From Ruminococcus sp. Marseille-P6503 (lineage in GTDB: Bacteria; Bacillota; Clostridia; Oscillospirales; Ruminococcaceae), in the NCBI RefSeq assembly GCF_900604945.1, contig NZ_UWPB01000001.1, forward strand, positions 434,001 to 498,000: a stretch of 64,000 nt of DNA. Reading direction: 5' to 3'. Under the pieces are notes generated by a model. The model ran no database searches and was not told the DNA's origin. It saw only the letters and a program-made list of their open reading frames with translations. A program made the translations under genes and the position numbers. This document shows, piece after piece, positions 42,469-50,824 of the stretch; the stretch's first letter is position 1; the number at the start of each line of letters is the position of its first letter.

Positions 42469-43352
42469 TGAGCAGTACGCAGTGTGATTTTTTAACCAGG
42501 GTGAAGAAATCTGCTATTAGAACGATTACGGCGCTTATTGCCTGCTGTGTGGTGTTTACGGGATTCGGAGCCGAGATTTCTGCGTCCGCGGCCAGCGTCA
42601 AGCTTAGCAAGCCTGTGATGATTGCGGAAAAGAAATATGAAAGCGAAGCGACTCATCCGTACAACAAACAGACGAATACGCTTATCGTTGACTGGAAAAA
42701 CGTTAAGAACGCAAAAAAATATGAGGTGTACATAAAGGGCGGAAAGTACAAGAGCTGGACCAAATACAAAACGGTTACCGCTTCAAAATGCAAGGTAACG
42801 GGTCTTGCGAGAACCACTACTTATAAATTTAAGGTAAGAGCTGTAAACGGCAAGACAAAGGGTTCGTTTTCATCAGTGCAGACGCTGAAAACCGCAAGAA
42901 TGGATTTTGACAAGGGCGGCTGGGAGGCAATGTGCCGCATAGTTTATCACGAGGTAGGGCAGATGTCAGGATCAATGTGGGATAAACCGATCGTTTATGT
43001 TGCCGACTGCGTGGTAAACCGTTATGTCAGCGCAAAATACAACAACAGCAAGATTTGGGCTCCGTTCTATAAAAAGTATAAGAACGTTCAGGAAATAATA
43101 TACAAGAGCGGCGGCTTTATGTCCGACGCGGGACTTACCAGAGACGGCGCTACCTATAAGAAAGTAACTTCAAGGGTAAAAACGGGAGTATACGGCGCGG
43201 TTTACGGAAAAACCTCTCTTAATGGCATAGCCAACGATTATAACGTATATTACTGGAGTAACAGAAGCTATTATTCAAAGGACAGCCGAATCGCGTATTC
43301 ATTTAAAATTCCATGGGGCTATTTCAATATCTGGAGAAGCTATTGGGGCTGA
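42468..43352 (+). CDS. Secreted FN3-domain protein with SleB-like cell wall hydrolase domain
   Basis: After a signal peptide (hydrophobic stretch TALIACCVVFTGFGAE, cleavage near SASAAS), residues about 35-135 form a fibronectin type III domain (TLIVDWKNVKNAKKYEVYIKGG, TTYKFKVRAVN). The C-terminal 150 residues match the SleB/CwlJ-type hydrolase pattern: MCRIVYHEVGQ with the catalytic-type glutamate, then VYVADCVVNRYVS, then EIIYKSGGFMSD. It likely cuts peptidoglycan outside the cell. I give ATG 42468 (294 residues); GTG 42417 in the same frame is an alternative that adds 17 residues, but the adjacent AAAGGG is too close to it. Confidence 0.75.
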   Translation: MSSTQCDFLTRVKKSAIRTITALIACCVVFTGFGAEISASAASVKLSKPVMIAEKKYESEATHPYNKQTNTLIVDWKNVKNAKKYEVYIKGGKYKSWTKYKTVTASKCKVTGLARTTTYKFKVRAVNGKTKGSFSSVQTLKTARMDFDKGGWEAMCRIVYHEVGQMSGSMWDKPIVYVADCVVNRYVSAKYNNSKIWAPFYKKYKNVQEIIYKSGGFMSDAGLTRDGATYKKVTSRVKTGVYGAVYGKTSLNGIANDYNVYYWSNRSYYSKDSRIAYSFKIPWGYFNIWRSYWG

Positions 43353-43361
43353 TAATTAAAA

Positions 43362-43405
43362 ATACCCTTCGGTTCAGTGTGCATGAACCGGAGGGTTTAT
43401 TTTAT
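43362..43405 (+). terminator. Terminator after the secreted hydrolase gene
   Basis: Arms ACCCTTCGGTTC (43364-43375) and GAACCGGAGGGT (43385-43396), one mismatch, followed by TTATTTTATT. Confidence 0.8.
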
Positions 43406-43556
43406 TGCGCCTGATGTAAATTCTGACAGCAGAAATCTGATTATTGAAATCTTATTAAAAAATGATATATTATTTATATCTCGGCTGCCGGCTGTCTGAC
43501 TGCATTATGCAGATCAACAGAAGCGCTGCGGCCGTTCCGTTTTATTGTCAGCTGTA

Positions 43557-43901
43557 TTAAAGATCGTCCCATTCAGCCGGTCTGAAGCCGACCAGAACTT
43601 TGTCGTTAGTTACAAGAATCGGACGTTTTACAAGCATTCCGTCGGTGGAAAGCAGCCTTAGCTGCTCTTCCTCGCTCATCTGCGGCAGCTTGTCTTTAAG
43701 CTCCAATGACTTATAAAGGGTTCCGCTTGTATTGAAAAATTTTTTGAGCGGCAGCCCGCTTTTTTCGTGCCAAGCTTTAAGCTCTTGGTATGACGGATTA
43801 TTTTCTTTGATGTTTCTGCTTTCAAAGTCCAGATTTCTGGACTCAAGATATTTTCTTGCTTTTATGCAGGTGGTGCATTTAGGATAGTTTACAAACAGCA
43901 T
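43557..43901 (-). CDS. ArsC/Spx-family thioredoxin-fold protein
   Basis: The 114-residue protein starts MLFVNYPKCTTCIKARKYL, with a C-x2-C pair at the ArsC/Spx active site. Later it has KRPILVTNDKVLVGFRPAEW, the typical family C-terminus (RPI, GF). Members include arsenate reductases and Spx-type redox regulators; the sequence does not say which, but lack of ars genes nearby favours a YffB/Spx-like redox role. The ATG at 43901 is preceded by AAAGGAAAT; longer frames back to 43952 put this site inside the coding region. Confidence 0.85.
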   Translation of the reverse strand: MLFVNYPKCTTCIKARKYLESRNLDFESRNIKENNPSYQELKAWHEKSGLPLKKFFNTSGTLYKSLELKDKLPQMSEEEQLRLLSTDGMLVKRPILVTNDKVLVGFRPAEWDDL

Positions 43902-43950
43902 TTTTGTATTTCCTTTCATATTTATTACGCGGAAGATCTGAATATATGTC

Positions 43951-43991
43951 AAGACAGGAAGCCGGTATCTCGTATCTCAGCTTCCTGTCTT
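43951..43991. repeat. Perfect inverted repeat between ArsC-like and GH26-like genes
   Basis: Twelve-base arms AAGACAGGAAGC (43951-43962) and GCTTCCTGTCTT (43980-43991). It could terminate the minus-strand glycosidase gene. A TTGACA box for the ArsC-like gene starts at its inner edge on the minus strand. Confidence 0.55.
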
Positions 43992-44021
43992 ATGCGGTTA
44001 TTTTATTCAGACGGCAGAACG

Positions 44022-45473
44022 TTACGGCTCTACAGGCTCAAATTCTATTCTTATTTCCGGCAGCTTTTCAATTACCGAGTAGGAATTATAAAGTCCGTCC
44101 TCAGCCGAAAGATCGTTTTCTCCGCTTGCCGGAGGAGCAAACAGCCTGAGCGTCAGGTCGCACGGACCTTCAAGCGGCTTTTCAAAGAAAGCGCTCATAA
44201 GATCTATAGTTCTGGCCTTGGGAGATTTGTAGAACCACTTGCCGTTTATCTCCAGCATGATGTTGGAATCGTCGTCAAAGGTAACCTCGCAGAAATGAGG
44301 ATTCTTTTCAAAATGAAGCGGTATCTCTATACCCTCCGCGTCCTCAGAGCCGCCCCACCTGAGCTTGACGGGGAACTGAAGCTCTTCGCCTCTAACCATT
44401 TCAGGCTTAAAGAAATCGTCGTGAATGATTTCCTTATAGGTCTGCATAACAGGCTGCTCGATTCCGCAGTCGGGATAGTTCGGATCCTCTATCTCAAGAC
44501 CCAGACGTCCTCTGTCCCTGAACTGATAGAAAGTAAAGCCGCTGAACCATTCCTCAGGATCGTTTTTAAGCATATCGCAGAATTCCTTTACCATGACAGC
44601 CTGATCGTAAGGTCCTGTAACATCTCCGTCGGCATTGAATTCGCTCATTACCATAGGCTTTGCTTCGCCGCCGTTGATAACCTTGAATCTGTTGTAGGAC
44701 ATCTTGGTAAGCTTATAGGTGTTCTCTACCGTATCTCTTTTGAACGACTTGTTTTCAGCGTCCTTCAGAGCGACGTCAAACGGCCAGCCCCAGTGCAGCG
44801 CCATATACTTGTCAACAGACCATATATCGGTTTCCCTGACAGCCTGAGAAAACTCCTTTTCCATAATTATTTCAGTTTCATTGGGGTCTTCTATGCCGCC
44901 TATGCACAGAATGGTTGAAACGTTGGGCGCATACTCCTTTATTATTCTGTTGAATCGGCAGTAGAAATCCGCGACTCCCTGATATCCTGCGTCCCCCGTT
45001 CTCTTTGTAAAGGAGAACCAGTTTCCCGTCGCTTCGTGATTAACTCTGAGCATCAGTCTGCCGAAAGGTCTGAGATCCTTTGCTATGGCGATAAGGTGCT
45101 CGTCGGAAACATTGGGATCAACGGTCAGAGTAAGGGTAACGTCCTGACCGTGACGGCGGACATCTCTCATATATGTAAAAGGTTCGTCGTCAGTGGTTCC
45201 GTTAAGACCGCCCTTGTATGTGAAATAATCGTCGTAAGGATAATCCCACTGGAAAGAAACGTCAGCGTCCTTCATGACCTCCGAGATCCTGCCCGGCCAT
45301 TCCTTGTCAAGCGGATAGTAGCAGTACATCAGAGAAATACTTCTGTGAGGTCTGCCGAGCTTGTGAAGAATATAGTCCTGGTTTACATATTCTCCTCTTT
45401 CGGAGCCGTCGCCAAGGTCAACGGCGCATTTTGCTTTTCCCATATGAACGGAATATGCTTTTAATTCGCTCAT
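44022..45473 (-). CDS. Glycoside hydrolase-like barrel protein, GH26-like
   Basis: The 483-residue protein has a beta/alpha-barrel look in its first 340 residues. It has LMLRVNHEATGNWFSF, very like the R-x2-HE-x-NG-x-WF acid/base site of GH26 mannanases, and VMSEFNADG as a possible nucleophile strand. From about 345 a beta-rich C-terminal domain follows. No signal peptide is present, so it acts inside the cell. True substrate is unknown; beta-mannan or mixed-linkage oligosaccharides are guesses. It starts with ATG after GGAGGGC, 13 bases downstream of the lipoprotein gene, so the two may be cotranscribed. Confidence 0.6.
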   Translation of the reverse strand: MSELKAYSVHMGKAKCAVDLGDGSERGEYVNQDYILHKLGRPHRSISLMYCYYPLDKEWPGRISEVMKDADVSFQWDYPYDDYFTYKGGLNGTTDDEPFTYMRDVRRHGQDVTLTLTVDPNVSDEHLIAIAKDLRPFGRLMLRVNHEATGNWFSFTKRTGDAGYQGVADFYCRFNRIIKEYAPNVSTILCIGGIEDPNETEIIMEKEFSQAVRETDIWSVDKYMALHWGWPFDVALKDAENKSFKRDTVENTYKLTKMSYNRFKVINGGEAKPMVMSEFNADGDVTGPYDQAVMVKEFCDMLKNDPEEWFSGFTFYQFRDRGRLGLEIEDPNYPDCGIEQPVMQTYKEIIHDDFFKPEMVRGEELQFPVKLRWGGSEDAEGIEIPLHFEKNPHFCEVTFDDDSNIMLEINGKWFYKSPKARTIDLMSAFFEKPLEGPCDLTLRLFAPPASGENDLSAEDGLYNSYSVIEKLPEIRIEFEPVEP

Positions 45474-45485
45474 TATTTTGCCCTC

Positions 45486-46577
45486 CTAGCTGTAGATTAA
45501 TGAATTTATTTCGTCAAATATATCAGCAAGGTCTGTAAAGACCTGATTGCTCTGTTCGGTTTCCGGATACTGCTGTGTGAATATGCATAGAACGAACGGT
45601 GAACCCGCGTAAACTATGGCGCAGTCGTTGTATACAGATTCGTTGAATTCAGAGCCGTATTTCTGTGCGACCTTATATTTCTCCGACAGCTTTTTTCCTA
45701 TCTGCTCGTTCAGATCGGTATCGGTCATAAGGTCGGTAAGCCATTCCCCCAGCTCGTTTTCCTCTCCGAAACGGTAAATATCCCTGTAGGATTTCAGCAT
45801 ATCCGAGGTCGAAGCGTAGGTAAATATCCAGTCTGAGCCTACATAATAATCCGCGCCGATCTCATACTGGAGAGAATTGAACACATTCCAGCCGTAATGC
45901 TGCTCCAGAAGGTAATAGGCCGTATTGTCAGAACGCTGTATTGCCGCCTCGATAAGCTCCTTCGCGGTAAACACGGTTCCCATATCCATCGAAGCGATAT
46001 AATCCTCGCCGACTACATCTCCGATCCAGTTCTTATTCTTGACGATCCTTGTGTCAAGGTCGATCCCGCTTGCAAGTATGCTTTTTACATACGGAGCCTT
46101 TATAGTGCTGCAGGTCATAAACTGCTTATCTGAATTATAGTTTATCTGCGCGCCGGTTTCGATATTTTCGTAGGAAAACGCAAGGGTAGTTCCGAATCTG
46201 CCGCATATTTCATCGATCCTGTCAAGGCAATTCTCAAGCTCTTTGTTTGATATGACCTTTGAGAAGCCTGAAAGAGAAACGCGGTGACTGTTCAGCGTGT
46301 CCTCGGAAACGTTTTCAGGCTCGGCGTTCTGGACTGCTGCCGCGGCAGGCTTCGAGGACTCGGCTTGTGAGGAGGAGTACGCTTTAGATGAAGAATCCGT
46401 TTTGGTTTCCGTCCGGCTGTCGTTTGATGAGTCGGCGTTTGAGTTAGAAGTCTCAGATGTAACCGTTTTCATATATGAAGAAAATTCCGTCTTTCCGGAC
46501 GGACTTTCTTTATTATCACAGCCTGAAAAAACAGACAATGCAAAAACCGAAGCTGCAAGCAGCGCTAATTTTTTCAT
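45486..46577 (-). CDS. Lipoprotein with class A beta-lactamase fold (serine hydrolase)
   Basis: The 363-residue protein has a lipoprotein signal with lipobox at Cys20 (SVFSGC), then a Ser/Thr/Glu-rich linker to about residue 85. The catalytic domain has S-T-I-K at 157-160 (SxxK), SDN at 216-218 and K-Y-G at 306-308 in place of K-T-G. These are the three motifs of class A beta-lactamases and related DD-peptidases. Similar Clostridia lipoproteins are annotated as serine hydrolases; the altered third motif and surface anchoring suggest a peptidoglycan-related role, and resistance to beta-lactams cannot be claimed from sequence. Confidence 0.8.
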   Translation of the reverse strand: MKKLALLAASVFALSVFSGCDNKESPSGKTEFSSYMKTVTSETSNSNADSSNDSRTETKTDSSSKAYSSSQAESSKPAAAAVQNAEPENVSEDTLNSHRVSLSGFSKVISNKELENCLDRIDEICGRFGTTLAFSYENIETGAQINYNSDKQFMTCSTIKAPYVKSILASGIDLDTRIVKNKNWIGDVVGEDYIASMDMGTVFTAKELIEAAIQRSDNTAYYLLEQHYGWNVFNSLQYEIGADYYVGSDWIFTYASTSDMLKSYRDIYRFGEENELGEWLTDLMTDTDLNEQIGKKLSEKYKVAQKYGSEFNESVYNDCAIVYAGSPFVLCIFTQQYPETEQSNQVFTDLADIFDEINSLIYS

Positions 46578-46738
46578 AAATAAACCTCATAAGGCGATAA
46601 ATATGCTTCAGCTGTCCGAAAAACAAGATTTGCTTTTCGCTCTGTCGAAAGCTTATGACTTTATTATTTAGTATATAATAACATATCGACAAGTCAAAGT
46701 CAAGCGTTATGAGGTTTAAATATATGGTATGATTCCTG

Positions 46739-48289
46739 TTATTTTGTTTTAATAAGAAATGCGGAGCAGGCTGGCACGGAAACGCCGCCGTCCTTAATTT
46801 TTATTTCTCCGCCTGTTTTGAAAATAACCTCTCCGTCAATACCGATGGGAGCAGGACAGTCCGCTTCCTTTCCCAGAGGATTTATCACGGCGAATATCTC
46901 CTCATTTCCGCTGAATCTTCTGTATATAAGGGGATAGCTGTTCTTTTCGGCATATATAAATTCAAAGCCGCCGAAATTCTGCAAAGCCTCGTGAGCCTGT
47001 CTGACAGCGATAAGCTCTTTCACCGTATTAAGCAGAGAGCCTTCCTCGTTCTGCTGTGATAAAACGTCAGGACGATCCTCTGACGGATCAAGAGGTATAA
47101 GCGTAGCGCTGCCGGCTGAAAAGCCCGCGTTAAGCGTTTTATCCCACTGCATTGGGGTACGCGAGCCGGTTCTTCCGAAGCCGCCCTCCACTGATGTCAG
47201 ACCCTCGACATATCTCATTCCTATTTCGTCGCCGTAATATACAAACGGCGCGCCGCACATTGAAAGCAGGAAGGTGAAGCATACCTTTAAATCGTCGGTA
47301 TCTCTGTTTCTTGCCAGTCTGTCCATATCGTGATTGGAGGACGGGATACATATAAGCCCTCTGCCGTCCGCCGAATCGTAAAATTTCTGATATTCCGTTC
47401 TGAATAGAGAAATATCTCCGCCGGATTTTGAGAAAAACGGCTTTTCGCTTCTGAAAAGAGAGGTATAGCACATCGGTCCGAAATGAAGCAGAAAATCCAT
47501 ATGGAAGCCGCCGGCTATTGATTTTTCAGGCTCTCCCCATTCTGAAACCATAGCGCAGTGAGGATATTTTTCGTCAAGGAACTGTCTGAAATCCTGCCAG
47601 AGCTTGATGTTTTCACTGCCGTCAGGGTCATTCTTTACCAGCGAGCCTGCCATATCGACCCGGAAGCCGTCGCAGCCCATATCAAGCCAGAAAGACATGA
47701 TGTCCTTGACAGCCGCTCTTGTTGCCATAGGAGCCGCGTCCTCAGGAGCCTGCATATAGTCCCTTGTTCTGTTAGCGTAGCCGTAGTTCAGCGCGGGCTG
47801 AGTAGAGAAGAAATTTACGCCCGCCGAACCGTCGCGGTCGGATATGCCCCGTATGCAGGGTATTCCCTCAGTGCCCTCCCAGATGGAATTTGTCCAGATA
47901 TATCTGTCGGTAAATTCGTTCTTTTCCGCTTTCATCGACTCTCTGAACCATTCGTGCTCTACGGAGGTATGTCCGGGTACAAGGTCAAGCAGAACGTGCA
48001 TATCTCTCTTGTGAATTTCGTCGATAAGCAGTTTCATATCTTCGTTTGTTCCGTATCTGGGAGCAATTTTTTTATAGTCCCTTACATCGTATCCCGCGTC
48101 GGTAAAGGGCGAGTCAAAGCAGGGGTTTATCCATATCGCGTTAAAGCCCAGCGACCTGATATAGTCAAGCTTCTGGATAATACCTCTGAGGTCGCCGATA
48201 CCGTCGCCGTTTGAATCCTTGAACGACTGAGGATAGATTTCATAAAATACCGCGGTCTTAAGCCAGTCGGGAAGTCTGTTTGTATTCAT
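46739..48289 (-). CDS. Alpha-amylase family (GH13) glycosidase, cytoplasmic
   Basis: The 516-residue enzyme has the GH13 barrel: YEIYPQSFKDSNGDGIGD, catalytic Asp212 (GFRVDMAG), Glu250 (VSEWGEP) and Asp321 (SSNHDMDR), followed by a beta-sandwich C domain. There is no signal peptide. The layout resembles oligo-1,6-glucosidase or alpha-glucosidase types that act on short malto- or isomalto-oligosaccharides. It differs clearly from TreC at 11593. It is not in an operon with transporter genes. Specificity is uncertain. Confidence 0.85.
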   Translation of the reverse strand: MNTNRLPDWLKTAVFYEIYPQSFKDSNGDGIGDLRGIIQKLDYIRSLGFNAIWINPCFDSPFTDAGYDVRDYKKIAPRYGTNEDMKLLIDEIHKRDMHVLLDLVPGHTSVEHEWFRESMKAEKNEFTDRYIWTNSIWEGTEGIPCIRGISDRDGSAGVNFFSTQPALNYGYANRTRDYMQAPEDAAPMATRAAVKDIMSFWLDMGCDGFRVDMAGSLVKNDPDGSENIKLWQDFRQFLDEKYPHCAMVSEWGEPEKSIAGGFHMDFLLHFGPMCYTSLFRSEKPFFSKSGGDISLFRTEYQKFYDSADGRGLICIPSSNHDMDRLARNRDTDDLKVCFTFLLSMCGAPFVYYGDEIGMRYVEGLTSVEGGFGRTGSRTPMQWDKTLNAGFSAGSATLIPLDPSEDRPDVLSQQNEEGSLLNTVKELIAVRQAHEALQNFGGFEFIYAEKNSYPLIYRRFSGNEEIFAVINPLGKEADCPAPIGIDGEVIFKTGGEIKIKDGGVSVPACSAFLIKTK

Positions 48290-48542
48290 AGTCCTATTCT
48301 CCTTTGTTTTACCTGTCCGAATATTGCGGCAAAGCCCTTTGCATATCCGGCGTATCTCAGTTTAATATATTCACATTCTACTATCGGCGTCAGTCAAATT
48401 AAAGTAAAAACACTGAATATTATTTGTATTATTTATTAATATTATCGGTTGTCTGTTGACATAAAAAGCAATGCTGTACTAAATAAAATTTAATTTGGTT
48501 AGGTACAGGGCGCGTCAGTCAGCTTTAGAAACGGTATAAAAA

Positions 48543-48590
48543 ATACCCCAAGTAAACCGTGATATACCTGTTTACTTGGGGTATGGTATT
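48543..48590 (-). terminator. Terminator of the 66-residue coiled-coil gene
   Basis: Perfect 14-base arms ATACCCCAAGTAAA (48543-48556) and TTTACTTGGGGTAT (48571-48584); on the minus strand a T run follows. In the rest of 48290-48642 I see only AT-rich sequence. Confidence 0.85.
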
Positions 48591-48642
48591 GTTGCCGATA
48601 TAAGATAGACGCCGCTATAATTTTTTCATATATCAAAGTATT

Positions 48643-48843
48643 TCATAAAGCCGATACGTCTTTTCTGAGTCTGCATATGATATAATCCACTTTATCAAGC
48701 AGCTGCTGCTTTTGGTGTATCTCTTCAAGCAGTCCGCATCGCATACAGCGAAGTCTGCGGATTTTTTCCTCCGCCGCTGCTTGGTCATTGTCAAGTGAAT
48801 TTATCATATCTTTCAGTTCCTGTTCGTTAAATTTTCCGTTCAT
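48643..48843 (-). CDS. Small coiled-coil protein with a C-x2-C pair, 66 residues
   Basis: The product is almost wholly helical and charged (NEQELKDMINSLDNDQAAAE, LLEEIHQKQQLLDKVDYI), with cysteines in RCMRCGLL and a third later. The heptad-like pattern suggests a coiled coil. MerR-type regulators have a similar C-terminal helix, but the DNA-binding domain is absent. AAGGAG lies before ATG and a terminator follows, so it is probably a real gene. Function unknown. Confidence 0.65.
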   Translation of the reverse strand: MNGKFNEQELKDMINSLDNDQAAAEEKIRRLRCMRCGLLEEIHQKQQLLDKVDYIICRLRKDVSAL

Positions 48844-49017
48844 AGCTGATCTCCTTGAAAAATATGCAGCCTGTAAAACAGGCTCGCAGCAGTTTCGCGG
48901 CTTTTACAGCCGGATATAAAATAAGCGTAACCCTTCTCCTGCCGCACTTAAATTATACCGTATATTTATCCCGAAGTCCAATACTTAGTTTTCATAAGAA
49001 ATTATGCTTATCCGGCA

Positions 49018-49908
49018 TTACTCTGAAAAGCCGGAAATACTTTTTCTGATGTGTTCAATAAACCTTGTGACTGCGGGGCTGAACGGCTGACTGCGCTTCC
49101 AGGCGATAACGCTTCCCGACGAAATCTGCGGATAAAGCGGTATGGCTGCGATTTTTTCTTTGTCCCATAAGGCGGCGGCTCCTTCCACAGCGAGGGAATA
49201 TCCAAGACCGTTTAAAACCATGATAGCTCCGTTGGTGGCAAGATTGCTAGTAAAAATGACATTAAGGTCTTTGTAATGATCTCCGAACCAGCTGGCAATT
49301 TCATTTTTCACGCTGTTTCTTCTGGGAAGTATAACCGGCTTGCCGGCCAAGTCCTGTGCCGTGACAAATTCTTTTTCAGCTAACGGATCGTCGCTGCGCA
49401 TAAGCACGACGCTGCGGTCGCGTATGTTCAGACGTATGTATTCGTAATTTTCAACATTTACAGGCTCCAGAAGCAGTCCAATGTCAATAAGACCCTTATC
49501 CATCTGCTCCTTTATCAGATCGGCGGTTGCAGTATAGATGTCGTAGGTTACAAGGGGATATTTTTCCCGGAAGGATTTGATTAGTTCCGGAAGCGCCTGA
49601 ACCGCAAGGCTCTCTCCGCAGCCTATAGTAACAGTTCCGTTTATCGTTTCCTCCCGCTCTGTAAGCTCGGCTTCCGTTTTGTCTGCAAGCGATACGATCT
49701 CCTCGGCTCGGCGGCGAAGCAGGATACCCTCGTTTGTAAGGGAGATTTTCCTTGTGCCTCTTTTAAACAGCTTTACTCCAAGCTCGTCCTCCATCTGCGC
49801 AAGCTGACGGCTCAGGGTAGGCTGAGTGATATGCAGTACGTCTGCGGCCTTCGTAATGCTTTCTTCCCTTGCTACGGTTAAAAAATACCGCAGTATGCGA
49901 ATCTCCAT
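49018..49908 (-). CDS. LysR-family regulator of the cupin/DUF3737 operon
   Basis: The 296-residue protein has a LysR helix-turn-helix (LRYFLTVAREESITKAADVL, then ITQPTLSRQLAQMEDELGVKLFKR) and an effector-binding domain. It starts one base after the stop of the DUF3737 gene, in the same direction, so it is the last gene of a three-gene operon with the cupin protein. Such LysR genes often sit with aldo/keto reductases and cupin-decarboxylase proteins in Clostridia; effector unknown. It may autoregulate the operon. Confidence 0.85.
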   Translation of the reverse strand: MEIRILRYFLTVAREESITKAADVLHITQPTLSRQLAQMEDELGVKLFKRGTRKISLTNEGILLRRRAEEIVSLADKTEAELTEREETINGTVTIGCGESLAVQALPELIKSFREKYPLVTYDIYTATADLIKEQMDKGLIDIGLLLEPVNVENYEYIRLNIRDRSVVLMRSDDPLAEKEFVTAQDLAGKPVILPRRNSVKNEIASWFGDHYKDLNVIFTSNLATNGAIMVLNGLGYSLAVEGAAALWDKEKIAAIPLYPQISSGSVIAWKRSQPFSPAVTRFIEHIRKSISGFSE

Positions 49909-49909
49909 C

Positions 49910-50797
49910 TCAAATCTCCTTAGCTCCGGCAGGCGGTATGCTCTTGTTTCCGCGGTTCCTTTTTATGATCTTGCAGTCTGTTTCTATTACTGATTTTTCC
50001 GTAATTACCGCTCCGAAGCTGTCGGCGGTAATGCTGCCGGATCTCGGATTCTTTACGGACAGGATATTTCCGCTGATATCCGCTTCCACGTCCGAATATT
50101 CAAAGGACAGATCCGTTTGCTCCATAGTGCAGTTTATAAGTTTGAGGCGCGTGCAGTAGCAGAACGGCTGAGTGCCTATGATTTTACAGTTTATCAGCGT
50201 CAGTCCGTCCGAATACCAGCCCAGATATTCGCTTTTTATTACGCTGTTTTCCACGGTAACATTGCTGCTGTGCCAGAACGCGTCCTTGGTATCCAGCTCT
50301 GAATTTGTGACGTGCATATTTTTTATGTACTGAAACGAATACTTACCCTTCATTTTCAGCTTGTTTATATTGACGCCGCTGCTTTCAAACAAAAAATATT
50401 CCGATTCGATCTCGCTGTTATCAATAGATATTCCGCGGCATTTCCAGCCGAATTCCGGCGAGTTGACGACGCAGCTGTCCACTTCTATTCCGTCGCATTC
50501 ACGCAGGCATTTTACTCCCTCAATAGTGCAGCGGACGAGCTTTCCGCCGCGCGCATACCATATCGGAGCGCGCGTATCAACGTCAAGCTGCGAATCTTCA
50601 AGAATAAAATTATGAGAATGCCACAGCGGATAGCGTAGTGAAAATTTACAGTTCCTGACCGCTACGTTGCGGGATTCCTTCAGAGCTGATTCACCGTCTG
50701 CCGGTCCCGCAAAAATACAGTTTTCAACCTCGGCGTCGCTGAGATTATATAACGCTCTCTCTTCATCAAAGGTTTTATCGTTTATATACTGCTTCAT
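49910..50797 (-). CDS. DUF3737 beta-helix protein
   Basis: The 295-residue protein has repeating short strands of the type xVENCxxxG/xxxxNSxI (AEVENCIFAGPADGESALKE, VAVRNCKFSLRYPLWHSHN, TVENSVIKSEYLGWYS), which suggests a right-handed beta helix. This matches DUF3737, a family of unknown function. No signal peptide, so it is cytoplasmic. It lies between the cupin/decarboxylase gene and the LysR gene with 27- and 1-base gaps, so it is cotranscribed with them. Confidence 0.85.
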   Translation of the reverse strand: MKQYINDKTFDEERALYNLSDAEVENCIFAGPADGESALKESRNVAVRNCKFSLRYPLWHSHNFILEDSQLDVDTRAPIWYARGGKLVRCTIEGVKCLRECDGIEVDSCVVNSPEFGWKCRGISIDNSEIESEYFLFESSGVNINKLKMKGKYSFQYIKNMHVTNSELDTKDAFWHSSNVTVENSVIKSEYLGWYSDGLTLINCKIIGTQPFCYCTRLKLINCTMEQTDLSFEYSDVEADISGNILSVKNPRSGSITADSFGAVITEKSVIETDCKIIKRNRGNKSIPPAGAKEI

Positions 50798-50824
50798 TGT
50801 AAAAACTCCATAGACTGTATGTAA

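Noticed and set aside
43992-44918. 308-residue plus-strand ORF opposite the GH26-like gene
   Set aside because: Antisense to a better supported gene and rich in composition typical of shadow frames.
47558-48214. 218-residue plus-strand ORF inside the GH13 gene
   Set aside because: Shadow ORF opposite conserved GH13 catalytic regions, no signals of its own.
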